The notes beneath the pieces are model-generated. The model saw only the letters and a list, made by a program, of their open reading frames with translations, had not been told where the DNA came from and ran no database searches. Source: Morinoia aosen (taxonomy: Eukaryota > Arthropoda > Malacostraca > Amphipoda > Talitridae). From it: a DNA stretch of 64,000 nucleotides. Positions 51,195 through 60,213 of this stretch are shown in pieces; position 1 is the stretch's first letter; every line of letters starts with the position of its first letter. The translations under genes were made by a program, and so were the position numbers. The stretch is from the NCBI GenBank assembly GCA_030386875.1, contig CM059559.1, positions 66,788,392-66,852,391 on the forward strand. Direction: 5' to 3'.

Positions 51195-53735
51195 TCAAGA
51201 TGAGGTAACCCCGGTCTGATTTTTGCCTTGTGTGACAAGAGCACTGTAGTGATCGTTTTTACGATGGAGCAGTAGTGGAGGGTTATTATTTGATAATTCT
51301 GAATTGGGAACGACTGATATTTTCCAAACACAATGATCCTGTTCATCCAGGACGAGAAGTTTTTGGCCTGTCACATTTGAAATGATTAGTGGTATAAGGT
51401 CTACAGCAGCTTGGTCAAAATGTTTTTCGTCAATGTAATTATCTATGAGGTTTTGCATGTCGCCACTGTTCTTGTCAAAAAACTTAGCATATGTGCTGTT
51501 GTTTGCTTTACTCTCTGTTTTGATTGCAGCCTTTAGGGAATTGTAATTCCATTTTGATGCTGGTTGTTTTGTAAGTAGATGAGCTACTGCGTGAAGGAGG
51601 CAGTGTCCATCGGCTTTGGTGGGAATCAGTTTTATGTTCCATGATCGTTTCAATTCATCCATTGTGGAATTCATGCGTTCACAAATGCGGCTGGAGACGT
51701 TTTTTTTCGCACTTTTTAAATCATTAAGAGGTTCTGAGAGGTGCGGGGAATTTACGTTTTTCTGGCTCTGAATTCCCGTTCTGTGGTGATTTCTTGTATG
51801 GGGATTTGCAGAGAACTGAGAAATGCTCGTGTCAATTATATTTTTCTGGTGATGATTGTGCACACAGTTGGGTAGTGGATTTTCCATCGATTTTCGACTG
51901 CAATTTTGCAGCGATTTCTCTCTTCCTGTTGATTTCACTGCTTCCGAGTATGTGATTGGAGATTGATTTATACTCGTGTCTGAGAGGGGCTTTTCATCCT
52001 CTTCATCAGCATTGGACAGCAATGAAAACCTATTTTTTGTAGGCACTCCGCAATTGTTTGTGGCGGATGCCGGAGAGTGCTTGTTATATGAGGGCAAACA
52101 TCGGGAGGAGAGGGGAGGAGAGGGTTTGTTATATGAAGGCAAACATCGGTTTATGCCGCTGGAGGTTTCACGTGGATAGGCGGTCAACTTAGAACAATCA
52201 TTCAACTCATTTTGCTGTTTTGCATAATCATTAGAGTATTCAATTTCTTCATTCAGATCATGGGAGTTTCTGACACAGGAGATAAAATGTGAAGTTAGTC
52301 TTAAAGGTGATTTTAGAGCAATTTGTTGAAGAAAATGATGCGTGTCTTCTCGCGTAACGGGCCAAGTGCGGACATTGTTGTAAGCTTCATTAACAGGACC
52401 GGTTTTTACATTTGCTCGCAGCGGAATCAGTTTAAGACCAATTTTTCTGCACAGGCTCGATGCCATGTACAATTGCTGCCCACTGCAGGCGCTCACCACA
52501 TAAATACAAGAAAAAAGATTCTTTATCATGATCAAATTTTTTAACTTGTTGAGATTATGGGACGAGAGGCTCAAGCCTTTGAAACTAATTATATAGTTCC
52601 TGAATGGAGGTGCGCGTTCAATCTCATCATAAAGATCATTAAGACGTTCCGAAGTTATGGTCTGAATCCTGCATGCGCTATCAATGTCATCTCTGTTGAT
52701 TTTTGTGAGACTATTGTCTCCAACGAGAAAAGTGTCCAGAGGGGATTTCGCATAATGATGGTTACTCGCAGCTACCACCGGCGTAAAATCATGAGCGCTG
52801 ATACAATAATTTAAAGCAAAAAGCTGTTCTGTAATCATTTGAATATTCGATACAGTGGAAAAAATCGACGCTGGGCTTGGGGGACAATTTTGTCTCAAAG
52901 CTTTATTGAGAAATGCAGCTGTAAGAGACAGCATGTTATTTATTTCGTGAATAGTTTGGGAGCTGGTCATTTGGAGAGGATGTAAGTACCCATCAAAAGC
53001 TTTAGCAGGTCTGTTTGTATTGTTCTCCACTGAAAATTTTAAGTTATCATCGCAGTTTACGCTCTGAGGTACTTTACTGCCAGTGTCAGCTGCCGCGCAT
53101 GCATTTTCAAACCTAACTCCACCGCCTGAAAGGCCTGCACACAATTTATCATTAAAATTATAATTAAAATTACCCATTTTAGTCTCTGAATGGTTCCTCA
53201 CATCGAAAATTTTATCGCGTTCCAACGTTGATGTCGGTGTCGTCGTCGTTGGTGAACAATTTTGAGCTTTCTCAGTGACGCAGGACAGGGGAGATGCCGC
53301 CATGACGCAATCGTTGGGACGAGACGAAGGAGCTAGCGGTGGTGCTGTTGCAGCTGGCGCCAGTGATGAGGTACAAGCAGCGCTTGGGAGATTTTCGTCA
53401 AAGACGGGCGACTCTGCTGCTAGATTCTCTGTCGGGCACCTCTCCGTCGATTCTCTGTCGGTCGGCACTGGTGATGTTTTGGGAATTGCGGTGCTTTCGT
53501 CGACGTCATACCGTTTCTCTGTCGGAGTTTTTGTAGTCATTGTGAGCGGCTTAGGCTTTTGAACGAGCGATTTTACACGCGAGAATTTTGGTGGATTTTG
53601 CTTTCGTTTTCTGAACGGTTCAGATATATTCCGCTTTTTGAGGTTTGAGTTTTCATGCGGCGCTGTTGTGAGGGATGTTATTTCTCCAGATAGAGCTGCT
53701 TTCCGAGTAGCTGAGCGAGTTTCGTAATGAGACAT
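51195..53735 (-). CDS. LINE-B ORF1 with C-terminal OTU-like cysteine protease domain (846 aa)
   Basis: I take the ATG at 53735 (M-S-H-Y-E-T-R-S-A-T); the frame is open a further 15 codons upstream without an ATG. Residues ~1-250 are basic, then Pro/Ser/Thr-rich. At ~330-470 is a region with T-F-L-V-G-D-N-S-L and a later R-E-D-T-H-H-F, reminiscent of SGNH esterase domains of CR1/L2 ORF1 but with Asn for the catalytic Ser. From ~700 the C-terminus reads K-A-D-G-H-C-L-L-H-A-V-A (Cys codon 51600-51602) and L-L-H-R-K-N-D-H-Y-S-A-L-V (His codon 51249-51251), the D-G-x-C and H-Y motifs of OTU-family proteases. ORF1 proteins bind element RNA; the OTU part may deubiquitinate or process. It ends in UGA directly in frame with ORF2. 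Confidence 0.85.
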   Translation of the reverse strand: MSHYETRSATRKAALSGEITSLTTAPHENSNLKKRNISEPFRKRKQNPPKFSRVKSLVQKPKPLTMTTKTPTEKRYDVDESTAIPKTSPVPTDRESTERCPTENLAAESPVFDENLPSAACTSSLAPAATAPPLAPSSRPNDCVMAASPLSCVTEKAQNCSPTTTTPTSTLERDKIFDVRNHSETKMGNFNYNFNDKLCAGLSGGGVRFENACAAADTGSKVPQSVNCDDNLKFSVENNTNRPAKAFDGYLHPLQMTSSQTIHEINNMLSLTAAFLNKALRQNCPPSPASIFSTVSNIQMITEQLFALNYCISAHDFTPVVAASNHHYAKSPLDTFLVGDNSLTKINRDDIDSACRIQTITSERLNDLYDEIERAPPFRNYIISFKGLSLSSHNLNKLKNLIMIKNLFSCIYVVSACSGQQLYMASSLCRKIGLKLIPLRANVKTGPVNEAYNNVRTWPVTREDTHHFLQQIALKSPLRLTSHFISCVRNSHDLNEEIEYSNDYAKQQNELNDCSKLTAYPRETSSGINRCLPSYNKPSPPLSSRCLPSYNKHSPASATNNCGVPTKNRFSLLSNADEEDEKPLSDTSINQSPITYSEAVKSTGREKSLQNCSRKSMENPLPNCVHNHHQKNIIDTSISQFSANPHTRNHHRTGIQSQKNVNSPHLSEPLNDLKSAKKNVSSRICERMNSTMDELKRSWNIKLIPTKADGHCLLHAVAHLLTKQPASKWNYNSLKAAIKTESKANNSTYAKFFDKNSGDMQNLIDNYIDEKHFDQAAVDLIPLIISNVTGQKLLVLDEQDHCVWKISVVPNSELSNNNPPLLLHRKNDHYSALVTQGKNQTGVTSS

Positions 53736-55352
53736 TGTGAAGTTGTATTGGATGAGTGAATAAAGGTGAAGATAATTCAAAATTTTGTTTACTCTGTAGC
53801 TGTTACGGAGTGAATAACGATCGTCTTGGGTAGAAGGGTAATCGTTTACACATGAGTGAGGGCTAGCTTCTCATTTAGAATTTGAAACACGCAAAAATAT
53901 TGCCATAAAAACATCACCTAAAAAACATCACCAGAACATAAGAAGATAGAGTTGCCTTTAAATGCTGGAGAAAGGAGGCAAGAAACTGGGAGAGTGTTGG
54001 TCGGCCGTGAATAATGACGAAAATGACGTTCAGACCTTTGCAGGTTGACACATTTTACTTATTCAGTTTCTCAACGTTTCATAATTAAAAAATTTGTAAT
54101 CCCTCTTTCACTTTTTATGTCACTATTCACCAAAGTTAACTGGTGGGTCACTATTTCACCAAAAGAAAGTTAATTTTATTTATTCAGAGGAGGTTGAAAA
54201 TTGAGTGATTAACTTTCGACAAGAAAGATAGCCATCATTGAAATATTTGCGAATGAGGGATTGCATTGCTTGTTCGCATTTGAAAACGAAAAAGACCGCC
54301 TTTTAATGCCAGACGAAGAGAAGCCGCTCGTAAGACAGAGGGGGAGGAGTAGAGGAAAAGAGAAGGTGGAGTAGACAGAGACGGGGGGGGGGGGGGGGGG
54401 GGGAGGGCGGGGAGCAGGATGCTTGCGGTGATCCAGCTTGGCGTTTCTCGCTCGTCTGCTTTTGAAGAAACCAATACTATTTTTTCCATGTAAAGATTGC
54501 TATGGTGAGCTATCCAAAAGACGTCATATTGCTGAAAATTCGCCTTACGTTGTGGAATTATGTTCTAGCAGTGAACACAGATTTAAGTTAGCCACTATTA
54601 CAGCGTGGCAATTCTCACAATGAGAGGGTAGGCTGGGGGGAGGAAGGGGTGCGGGCGCAGACTTGGTGTAGCTGAGCCCTCATAGAGCTCTATTGTTTCA
54701 GGGTTTCACGTTTTATTCACTCATTTTGCGACCTTCAACATTTACAGAAAATTTTTCTCTAAATCACTTTTTACGTCACTGTTTCACCAAAAGTTCTCAA
54801 TAAAAGGACAGAATTACTTACTGGTAAAGTAATTTGAACACAATTTTGAGGATTAAAGGTCAAAATTGAGCGTCATAGACACTCAACATAGTTTTTTTTT
54901 TGCAATAACTGATAAAATAACAAAAAATGTCTCACTGTGTTTTATGTTTGTCTTCACAAAATTCAAAATTGCTAGTGCATCGGGCCTTTTTTTGTTTTCA
55001 TGCTGGTATTCGTGGTACGTTTGTTCTATATGCGGAAGAGGGAGGAGCAGGTGTTGCGGTTGACCAGGGAGGGAGGCTACACCGAGGGTCGCTACACAGA
55101 CTTCGAGTGGAGACAAAGTTTACAGAAAGTTTACAGAAAGCACCAGACTGTTTTTGCACGATTAAATTGGTCACAAATGATTGTACTTGATTACTGTTTT
55201 TCACTTTTGCGATTCAATGAGGTAGAAAGCACATTCACAGATACTCAGTTCGAGTTTGGGGTTTTGGGAAAGTTTTGTTCCCTTACATTTTGAAATGTTT
55301 GACGCCGCGTTTACGCGGAGCGTCAGTTCACCTCCGCACTCTACGCAAGAAT
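53736..55352 (-). promoter_or_regulatory. LINE-B 5' leader/promoter region (about 1.6 kb)
   Basis: There is no supported gene. Two related segments, about 54110-54175 and 54765-54800, share CACTTTTTAxGTCACTxTTTCACCAAAAG, so the leader has internal repeats as many LINE promoters do. A G21 run (54383-54403, poly-C in the LINE sense) is embedded. The right edge near 55350 is where BEL-2 gag becomes readable again. I cannot exclude a further insertion inside this leader. Confidence 0.55.
54383..54403 (+). repeat. Poly-G run (21 bases)
   Basis: An uninterrupted run of G between ACAGAGAC and AGGGCGGGGAG. Such runs are prone to length error in sequencing and can form G-quadruplexes. Confidence 0.85.
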
Positions 55353-55355
55353 TGA

Positions 55356-56543
55356 GAAGTTTTTTTTAACTTAGAATCTGTCCTAGCGAAATATGCTCTA
55401 TCTAGTTATGAAATGTTCATGTACTTGAAAAAACAACTTGCTGGATCGCCTAGAGTTCTCATAGATTCGTTGGATATTAAAGACCAGTGCTACGATGCAG
55501 CAAAAACGCTGTTGCAAAAGGCTTTTGCCTCCGTTCAAATTCAAAAACATGACGCTTTGAAGAGGCTTTCCGAGTTGGAGTTGCCTATAGGAGCTGATCC
55601 GTATTCCTTCATCGGAGATATGAGGTCTATATCTGCCTCTTTCGATAATTTGAAGATGGACGCGAATGACGTACTTCAATTTTTCATTTGGCGCTCCATG
55701 AATGCTGAACTCCAAAATCAGTTAATCCAGATAACTAACAAAAGCATACCCTCGCTAGATGACATTAATGAGCATATTTTCGATGCTGTTGACAGGTACC
55801 ATAAGTTGCCTCTTAAGGTTAACAATCGTGAAGATAAATCTCCTTTCCAGATTAAAGAAAGTGTGTCGTCCACTAATCGTAGCCTCGCTACAACAGGTCT
55901 GGCTGTCAAGGTTCAGCCTAAGTGTTTCGTGCCTTGTTTGCTCTGCGAGAACGAAGGTAAAGACCATAATCATATTCTCAGATCATGTCCTGTCTTCGAT
56001 ACCCCAAGGAAAAAATTCGATAAACTTAAGAACATTAACGCATGTACAAAGTGCTCCTTTAGAAATCATAATTCTACCCAGTGCAGGTTTCAATTTTCTT
56101 CTAAATGCAGAAATTGTAATGGTAGCCACTTGTCTTACTTGTGTCTTCAATCTAAAGGGAAGGTTTCCAACCTATCCTCTAATAACGATTCACCGTTAAG
56201 GCGTAACGTAAATACTAACGCATCGGTAGTTCAAGCTGTGTTCTCTAACGCTGTAGATGAAAGCATAAGTTTGCCGACTTTCCTTTGTCCGCTGGATTCC
56301 TCGGGTAAAGTTAAAATTAGAGGGCTCAAAGACGGGGGATGTCAGAGAAATTTTATTTCACAGAAATTCGTGCAGAAACATCAATTAAACCTATTACCGG
56401 ATGAGGTCTCGCTGGTTATACATGGTTTCAACTCCACTAAGGCAATGACGGCGCGAATCGCGGAAGTGCCCCTGTGTATTAAAAATAAGGTTCTCAAATT
56501 GAAAGCAATTTGCGTTCCTGAAATTAGAATAAAATTGAAGTGA
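55356..56543 (+). pseudogene. BEL-2 gag C-terminal part and protease region
   Basis: The frame becomes readable at about 55356 (N-L-E-S-V-L-A-K-Y-A-L-S-S-Y-E) and continues with F-M-Y-L-K-K-Q-L-A-G-S, the DUF1759-type Gag core. It is followed by knuckles C-L-L-C...H-N-H-I-L-R-S-C, C-T-K-C-S-F-R-N-H-N-S-T-Q-C and C-R-N-C-N-G-S-H-L-S-Y-L-C. The protease-like segment has L-K-D-G-G-C-Q-R-N-F-I (Asp codon 56331-56333), a D-G-G variant of the active site. The frame ends at UGA 56541-56543, overlapping the next frame by four bases. The N-terminal half lies beyond the LINE-B insert. Confidence 0.88.
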
Positions 56544-58879
56544 ATAATTTAGATAAAATTGCTAAAATTTTCACTCAAAAGGGGTACAAACTGGCCGACG
56601 GCTGCCTGACTAAACCCTCAGGATCGGTTGCCGTATTTGACTTGGTGCTAGGTGCCGATTTCGATTCAGAACTCGATATTGTTTACCATAAATTTGGAGG
56701 CGATGAATCGTCCTCTTATCTTGATACCTCGTTGGGTGTTATGTTGTCAGGCGATGTTGACCGTATGCTCTTGAATGCAGAACACTTGCCTCCTGCACCC
56801 GGATTCCCGTCGACGATCTCTCCGGGTACGGCAGCGTCGGTGGTTAGCCTGGCAGGGGTGGAGGACGCGCCGGAGCAAATTCCTGTCGGCCCTGGGGCTC
56901 ACCTGAGGTCACCTGACTCCGACGTAAGTCCAAAATTTAGTCCTCCTGAAATTCTTGATGAGGGAGATTGTGGCACGGGTTGTGCAGAGGGTTCTGCACC
57001 CGATGGTTGTAGCCAGTCGATGGTTGTTCAGGATGAAAGGGGAGAGCTGCTCGAGTCGACCTTGGAAAGAGCTTCGGATGTTGTTCTGGAAGAGTTTTAC
57101 TTTCGAACCCTTAATTTGGATGACTCTGGAAAGGAGGGAAAAGAAAGTGAAACCAATTTAAAATTGATTGACTACGTCACCAATAATTCCACTAGGGACG
57201 AAACTGGACGATTGGTTATGCCACTTACGTGGAATAACAAAAACGCGCATAATTTATCTAAAAATTTGAACTTGTCACAATTAATTTTGAGATCTAACTT
57301 AAAAAAGCTGCAAAAAACTCCTTTGAAACTCAAGCTCTACGACGATGTTTTTAAGGAGCAGGAAAGAAAAGGCATAATCGAAAAAATAGAAGATTTTGAT
57401 AACTTTCTCCACGAGCACCCAGAATGTAGCTTTTTAGCTCATATGGGCGTGTTTAAAATGAATCGCGAAACTACAAAATGTAGGGTCGTATATCTGTCCA
57501 ATTTGAAGGAAGCTGGCAATAATCAACTTGTCAGTCACAACCAGGCGATGCTACCTGGCCCTACTTTGAACCATAAACTTTCTGTTGCCATAATTCTGCT
57601 TAGGTTTGATAAATACCTCATGACATTTGACCTGGAGAAGGCCTTCCTGAATATTGGTCTTAGAGAGGTTGACCAGAACCGGTTGTTGTGTCTTTGGTTC
57701 AAAGACGTAAACAAAGGTGACTATTCCATAATGGGCTATCGGAACAAAAGGCTTCCCTTTGGCTTGAGATGCAGTCCTTTCATACTAATGATGGCACTAA
57801 ACCTAATTTTGATCCAAGGAGAGGGAAATGCCGAACTTAAACGTTTGAAGCGTTCCGTATATAATTTAATTTATATGGACAACGGAGCATTTTCTTGCAA
57901 TGACGAAAATTTGCTCATAAGCTCGCTTTGTAATCTTCAAAGCATTTTCCTGGAATATGGCTTCAAGCTTCAGCAAGTGTGTTCAAATTCCCTTGCCTTT
58001 CAGGACAGAGTTGATCAGAATTTTGGGGTAAAAACTCCAGAAGAAGTGAAGTTTCTTGGTATGCTTTGGACTAGAGCAGAAGATTCCATATCTCCATGTG
58101 CAGTTAGTCTAAACCCTAACGCTAATACTAAGCGCTCTATTCTTTCCACCTTGAACTCTATTTATGACATTTTTGGTGTGTACTTACCTTTGCTCAACAG
58201 GGCCAAGTTGTTTGTCCAGTCTCTACAGACGAGTTCCTCGCTGAGTTGGGATGACCCGGTTCCCGCAAACCTGCAAAAAGAGTGGGTTAATATTAGTCAC
58301 CAATTCAATGCTCATGAACCTGTTAAATTACCTAGATATGTTGGAGGGAGATCTCAAGAATATGCCTTGCTAGCGTTTACAGACGCGTCAAAGTCCATTT
58401 ATGGTACAGTGGTGTATCTCCACAACTTGACCGAAAACTCCGTGAAATTTCTCCTCGCTAAAAACAGGGTAGTTGGCAAGGGTTTACTTTCCAAAACTAT
58501 ACCTATGTTGGAAATGCAAGCGATTGAGCTTGGTGTCGAGGTTTTAATTGACCTCATAAACGATCTTGCTGGCCCTTCCATCACGGAACCCATCAATATT
58601 TGTAAACTCTCGCTGTTCACGGATAGCCTTGTCTGCCTTCAGTGGTTAAACTCCTTTGCCTCAAATTATGATAAGATAGAGAAAAAGTCTGTGTTTATCC
58701 AAAATAGGCTTCGTACGATAGACGAGCTGTGCCGAACCTGCCCCATAACGTTTCGGCATACGGAGGGTAATCGAAACCCAGCCGATTATGTAACGCGAAA
58801 AGTTAGCTTTAAGCAACTTCAGACCAGCAATTATCATTCAGGGGCTGTACCTGCGCAGGCAGCTTTAGATGAGCTTGTA
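56540..58879 (+). pseudogene. BEL-2 pol: RT and RNase H region
   Basis: Starting from GTG at 56540 (probably a continuation of gag-protease after a one-base shift), a variable acidic linker (~100-190) is followed by the RT. Its motifs are F-K-M-N-R-E-T-T-K-C-R-V-V, F-D-L-E-K-A-F-L-N (Asp near 57628), L-P-F-G-L-R-C-S-P-F and I-Y-M-D-N-G (57871-57885), a Y-M-D-N form of the catalytic box. The Pao-type connector (L-N-S-I-Y-D-I-F-G) and RNase H (F-T-D-A-S-K-S-I-Y-G, L-E-M-Q-A, L-F-T-D-S-L-V) follow. The frame reaches the mariner at 58880; the open frame to 59092 beyond it is mariner sequence. Downstream coding resumes in register at 60214. Confidence 0.88.
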
Positions 58880-60211
58880 CGAGGCCTGTCGAAAAAGTAT
58901 CCGACCTTAATTTTTCCCGCGCAAAGTAGTGATTCTAAGGCGGCGCCACTGTGCACGGTGGAAGGAGGAATCTTAATGCGCATGCTTGACTTTTTTCACC
59001 GCATTCACTTGGGCCAGTCACTGGCTGGTGGTCGCCAAGTAAGGTGCTGTTCTAAGTGTTTGTCGGATTTAGTTTTCTTGCAAGATGACTGAACGAATTG
59101 AGCAAAGACACTGCATCAAATTTTGTCAAAAGCTTGGTGATTCTCAAATTGAAACAATTCGTAAGATTCAGCAGGTGTTTGGGGAAGATGCTATGGGTGT
59201 AACACAAATTAAGGAGTGGTTCAACCGATTCAAAGATGGCCGCACATCAGCGGAGAGTGAGCAGCGTTGTGGCAGGCCCAAAACTTCTCGGAGTGCAGCT
59301 GTTGTTGAGAGGGTGCGAAATTTGGTGATGGCAGATCGTCGTTTGACCGTGCGGGAGATTGCCCAAGAGGTTGGAGTGAGTAAAGATTCTGCACATGCCA
59401 TTTTGCGTGACGATTTGAACATGAACCGAGTGGCTGCGAAATTCGTGCCCAAGTTGTTGTCGCCGGAACAAAAAGACCTCCGTCGTGACGTTGCACAGGA
59501 CCTTCTGGACACCGCCAACACTGATCCTGGGTTTCTGAACACCGTGATAACTGGAGATGAGTCATGGGTGTACGGGTACGACCCAGAAACAAAAAGACAG
59601 TCATCCCAATGGAAGCATCCCGAGTCTCCAAGGCCGAAGAAAGCGCGGCAGGTGCGAAGCAAAATCAAGGTGATGCTGACTGTTTTCTTTGATGTCCGTG
59701 GAATTGTGCATCACGAATACGCACCGGAAGGACAAACAGTGACAAAGGAGTACTATCAGGATGTTCTCCGGCGACTTCGTGATGCAGTTCGGCGCAAAAG
59801 ACCAGACATGTGGACTGCGAACAACTGGCACTTGCATCACGACAACGCGCCCGCACATTCATCCCATTTGATCCGCAATTTCTTGGCCAAACATGGAATT
59901 ACGACCGTTCGCCAACCTCCCTACTCTCCAGACCTGGCTCCTTGCGACTTCTGGTTGTTTCCAAAATTGAAGACACCACTGAAAGGATCCCGTTTTGAGA
60001 GTAGAGAAGAGATAATGCGGAACGCGACGACAGAGCTGAACACCATTCCAAAAGAAGACTTCCAGAGGTGTTTCCGGCAGTGGAAGGATCGGTGGGCTAA
60101 GTGTGTGGAAGCACAAGGAGCCTACTTTGAAGGGGATTAGGGTCCCAACCCCGTCAGGTTGTTGAAGTATTTTTTCTGGCCAAAGGTCGGATACTTTTTC
60201 GACAGGCCTCG
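58880..60211 (+). mobile_element. Mariner element, 1332 bp, apparently complete
   Basis: Terminal inverted repeats 58880-58908 and 60183-60211 are perfect over 29 bp (CGAGGCCTGTCGAAAAAG and so on). TA flanks both ends (58878-58879, 60212-60213), the standard mariner target duplication. It contains one intact transposase gene in the same orientation as BEL-2. Insertion added 1334 bp to pol and its removal would leave pol in register. Confidence 0.95.
59085..60140 (+). CDS. Mariner transposase (351 aa), intact
   Basis: The ATG at 59085 gives 351 codons, the usual length. Residues ~1-115 form the paired-like helix-turn-helix DNA-binding region (I-K-E-W-F-N-R-F-K; R-L-T-V-R-E-I-A-Q-E-V-G-V-S-K-D-S-A). 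F-V-P-K-L-L at 120-125 corresponds to the conserved W-V-P-H-E-L linker. The catalytic triad is D158 (T-G-D-E-S-W), D253 (H-H-D-N-A-P-A-H) and D288 (Y-S-P-D-L-A-P-C-D-F), that is DD34D. It cuts and pastes DNA between the inverted repeats. No stop, frameshift or missing key residue is visible, so this copy may encode an active enzyme. It resembles irritans/Mboumar-type mariners of arthropods. Confidence 0.95.
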   Translation: MTERIEQRHCIKFCQKLGDSQIETIRKIQQVFGEDAMGVTQIKEWFNRFKDGRTSAESEQRCGRPKTSRSAAVVERVRNLVMADRRLTVREIAQEVGVSKDSAHAILRDDLNMNRVAAKFVPKLLSPEQKDLRRDVAQDLLDTANTDPGFLNTVITGDESWVYGYDPETKRQSSQWKHPESPRPKKARQVRSKIKVMLTVFFDVRGIVHHEYAPEGQTVTKEYYQDVLRRLRDAVRRKRPDMWTANNWHLHHDNAPAHSSHLIRNFLAKHGITTVRQPPYSPDLAPCDFWLFPKLKTPLKGSRFESREEIMRNATTELNTIPKEDFQRCFRQWKDRWAKCVEAQGAYFEGD

Positions 60212-60213
60212 TA

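Larger units (their letters stand above)
46500..55352 (-). mobile_element. LINE-B, long copy (about 8.85 kb) with OTU-bearing ORF1
   Basis: Antisense to BEL-2. Right to left: a ~1.6-kb leader, ORF1 (53735-51195), a single UGA, ORF2 with endonuclease and RT (51194-48228), a ~1.7-kb CA/TA-rich 3' UTR with two hairpins, and a (GAAA/TTTC)n tail. TTGAAAAG-like bases at the left junction and TTGAGAAG at the right may be the target duplication. C-terminal motifs (R-S-S-H, L-W-N-K-L-P) place it with jockey/CR1/L2-type LINEs. It looks structurally complete and is the reference for copies 1 and 3. Confidence 0.9.

Noticed and set aside
53275..53562. Plus-strand Ala/Gly/Ser-rich frame
   Set aside because: Antisense shadow of the Pro/Ser/Thr-rich part of LINE-B ORF1.
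55000..55293. 97-codon plus-strand frame (M-R-K-R-E-E-Q-V-L-R-L-T) in the LINE-B leader, faintly like a Harbinger nuclease start
   Set aside because: No catalytic motif, wrong strand for the LINE, and resemblance too weak.
59230..59862. Long minus-strand frames opposite the mariner transposase
   Set aside because: Shadow of the real gene; the plus-strand frame has all transposase motifs.
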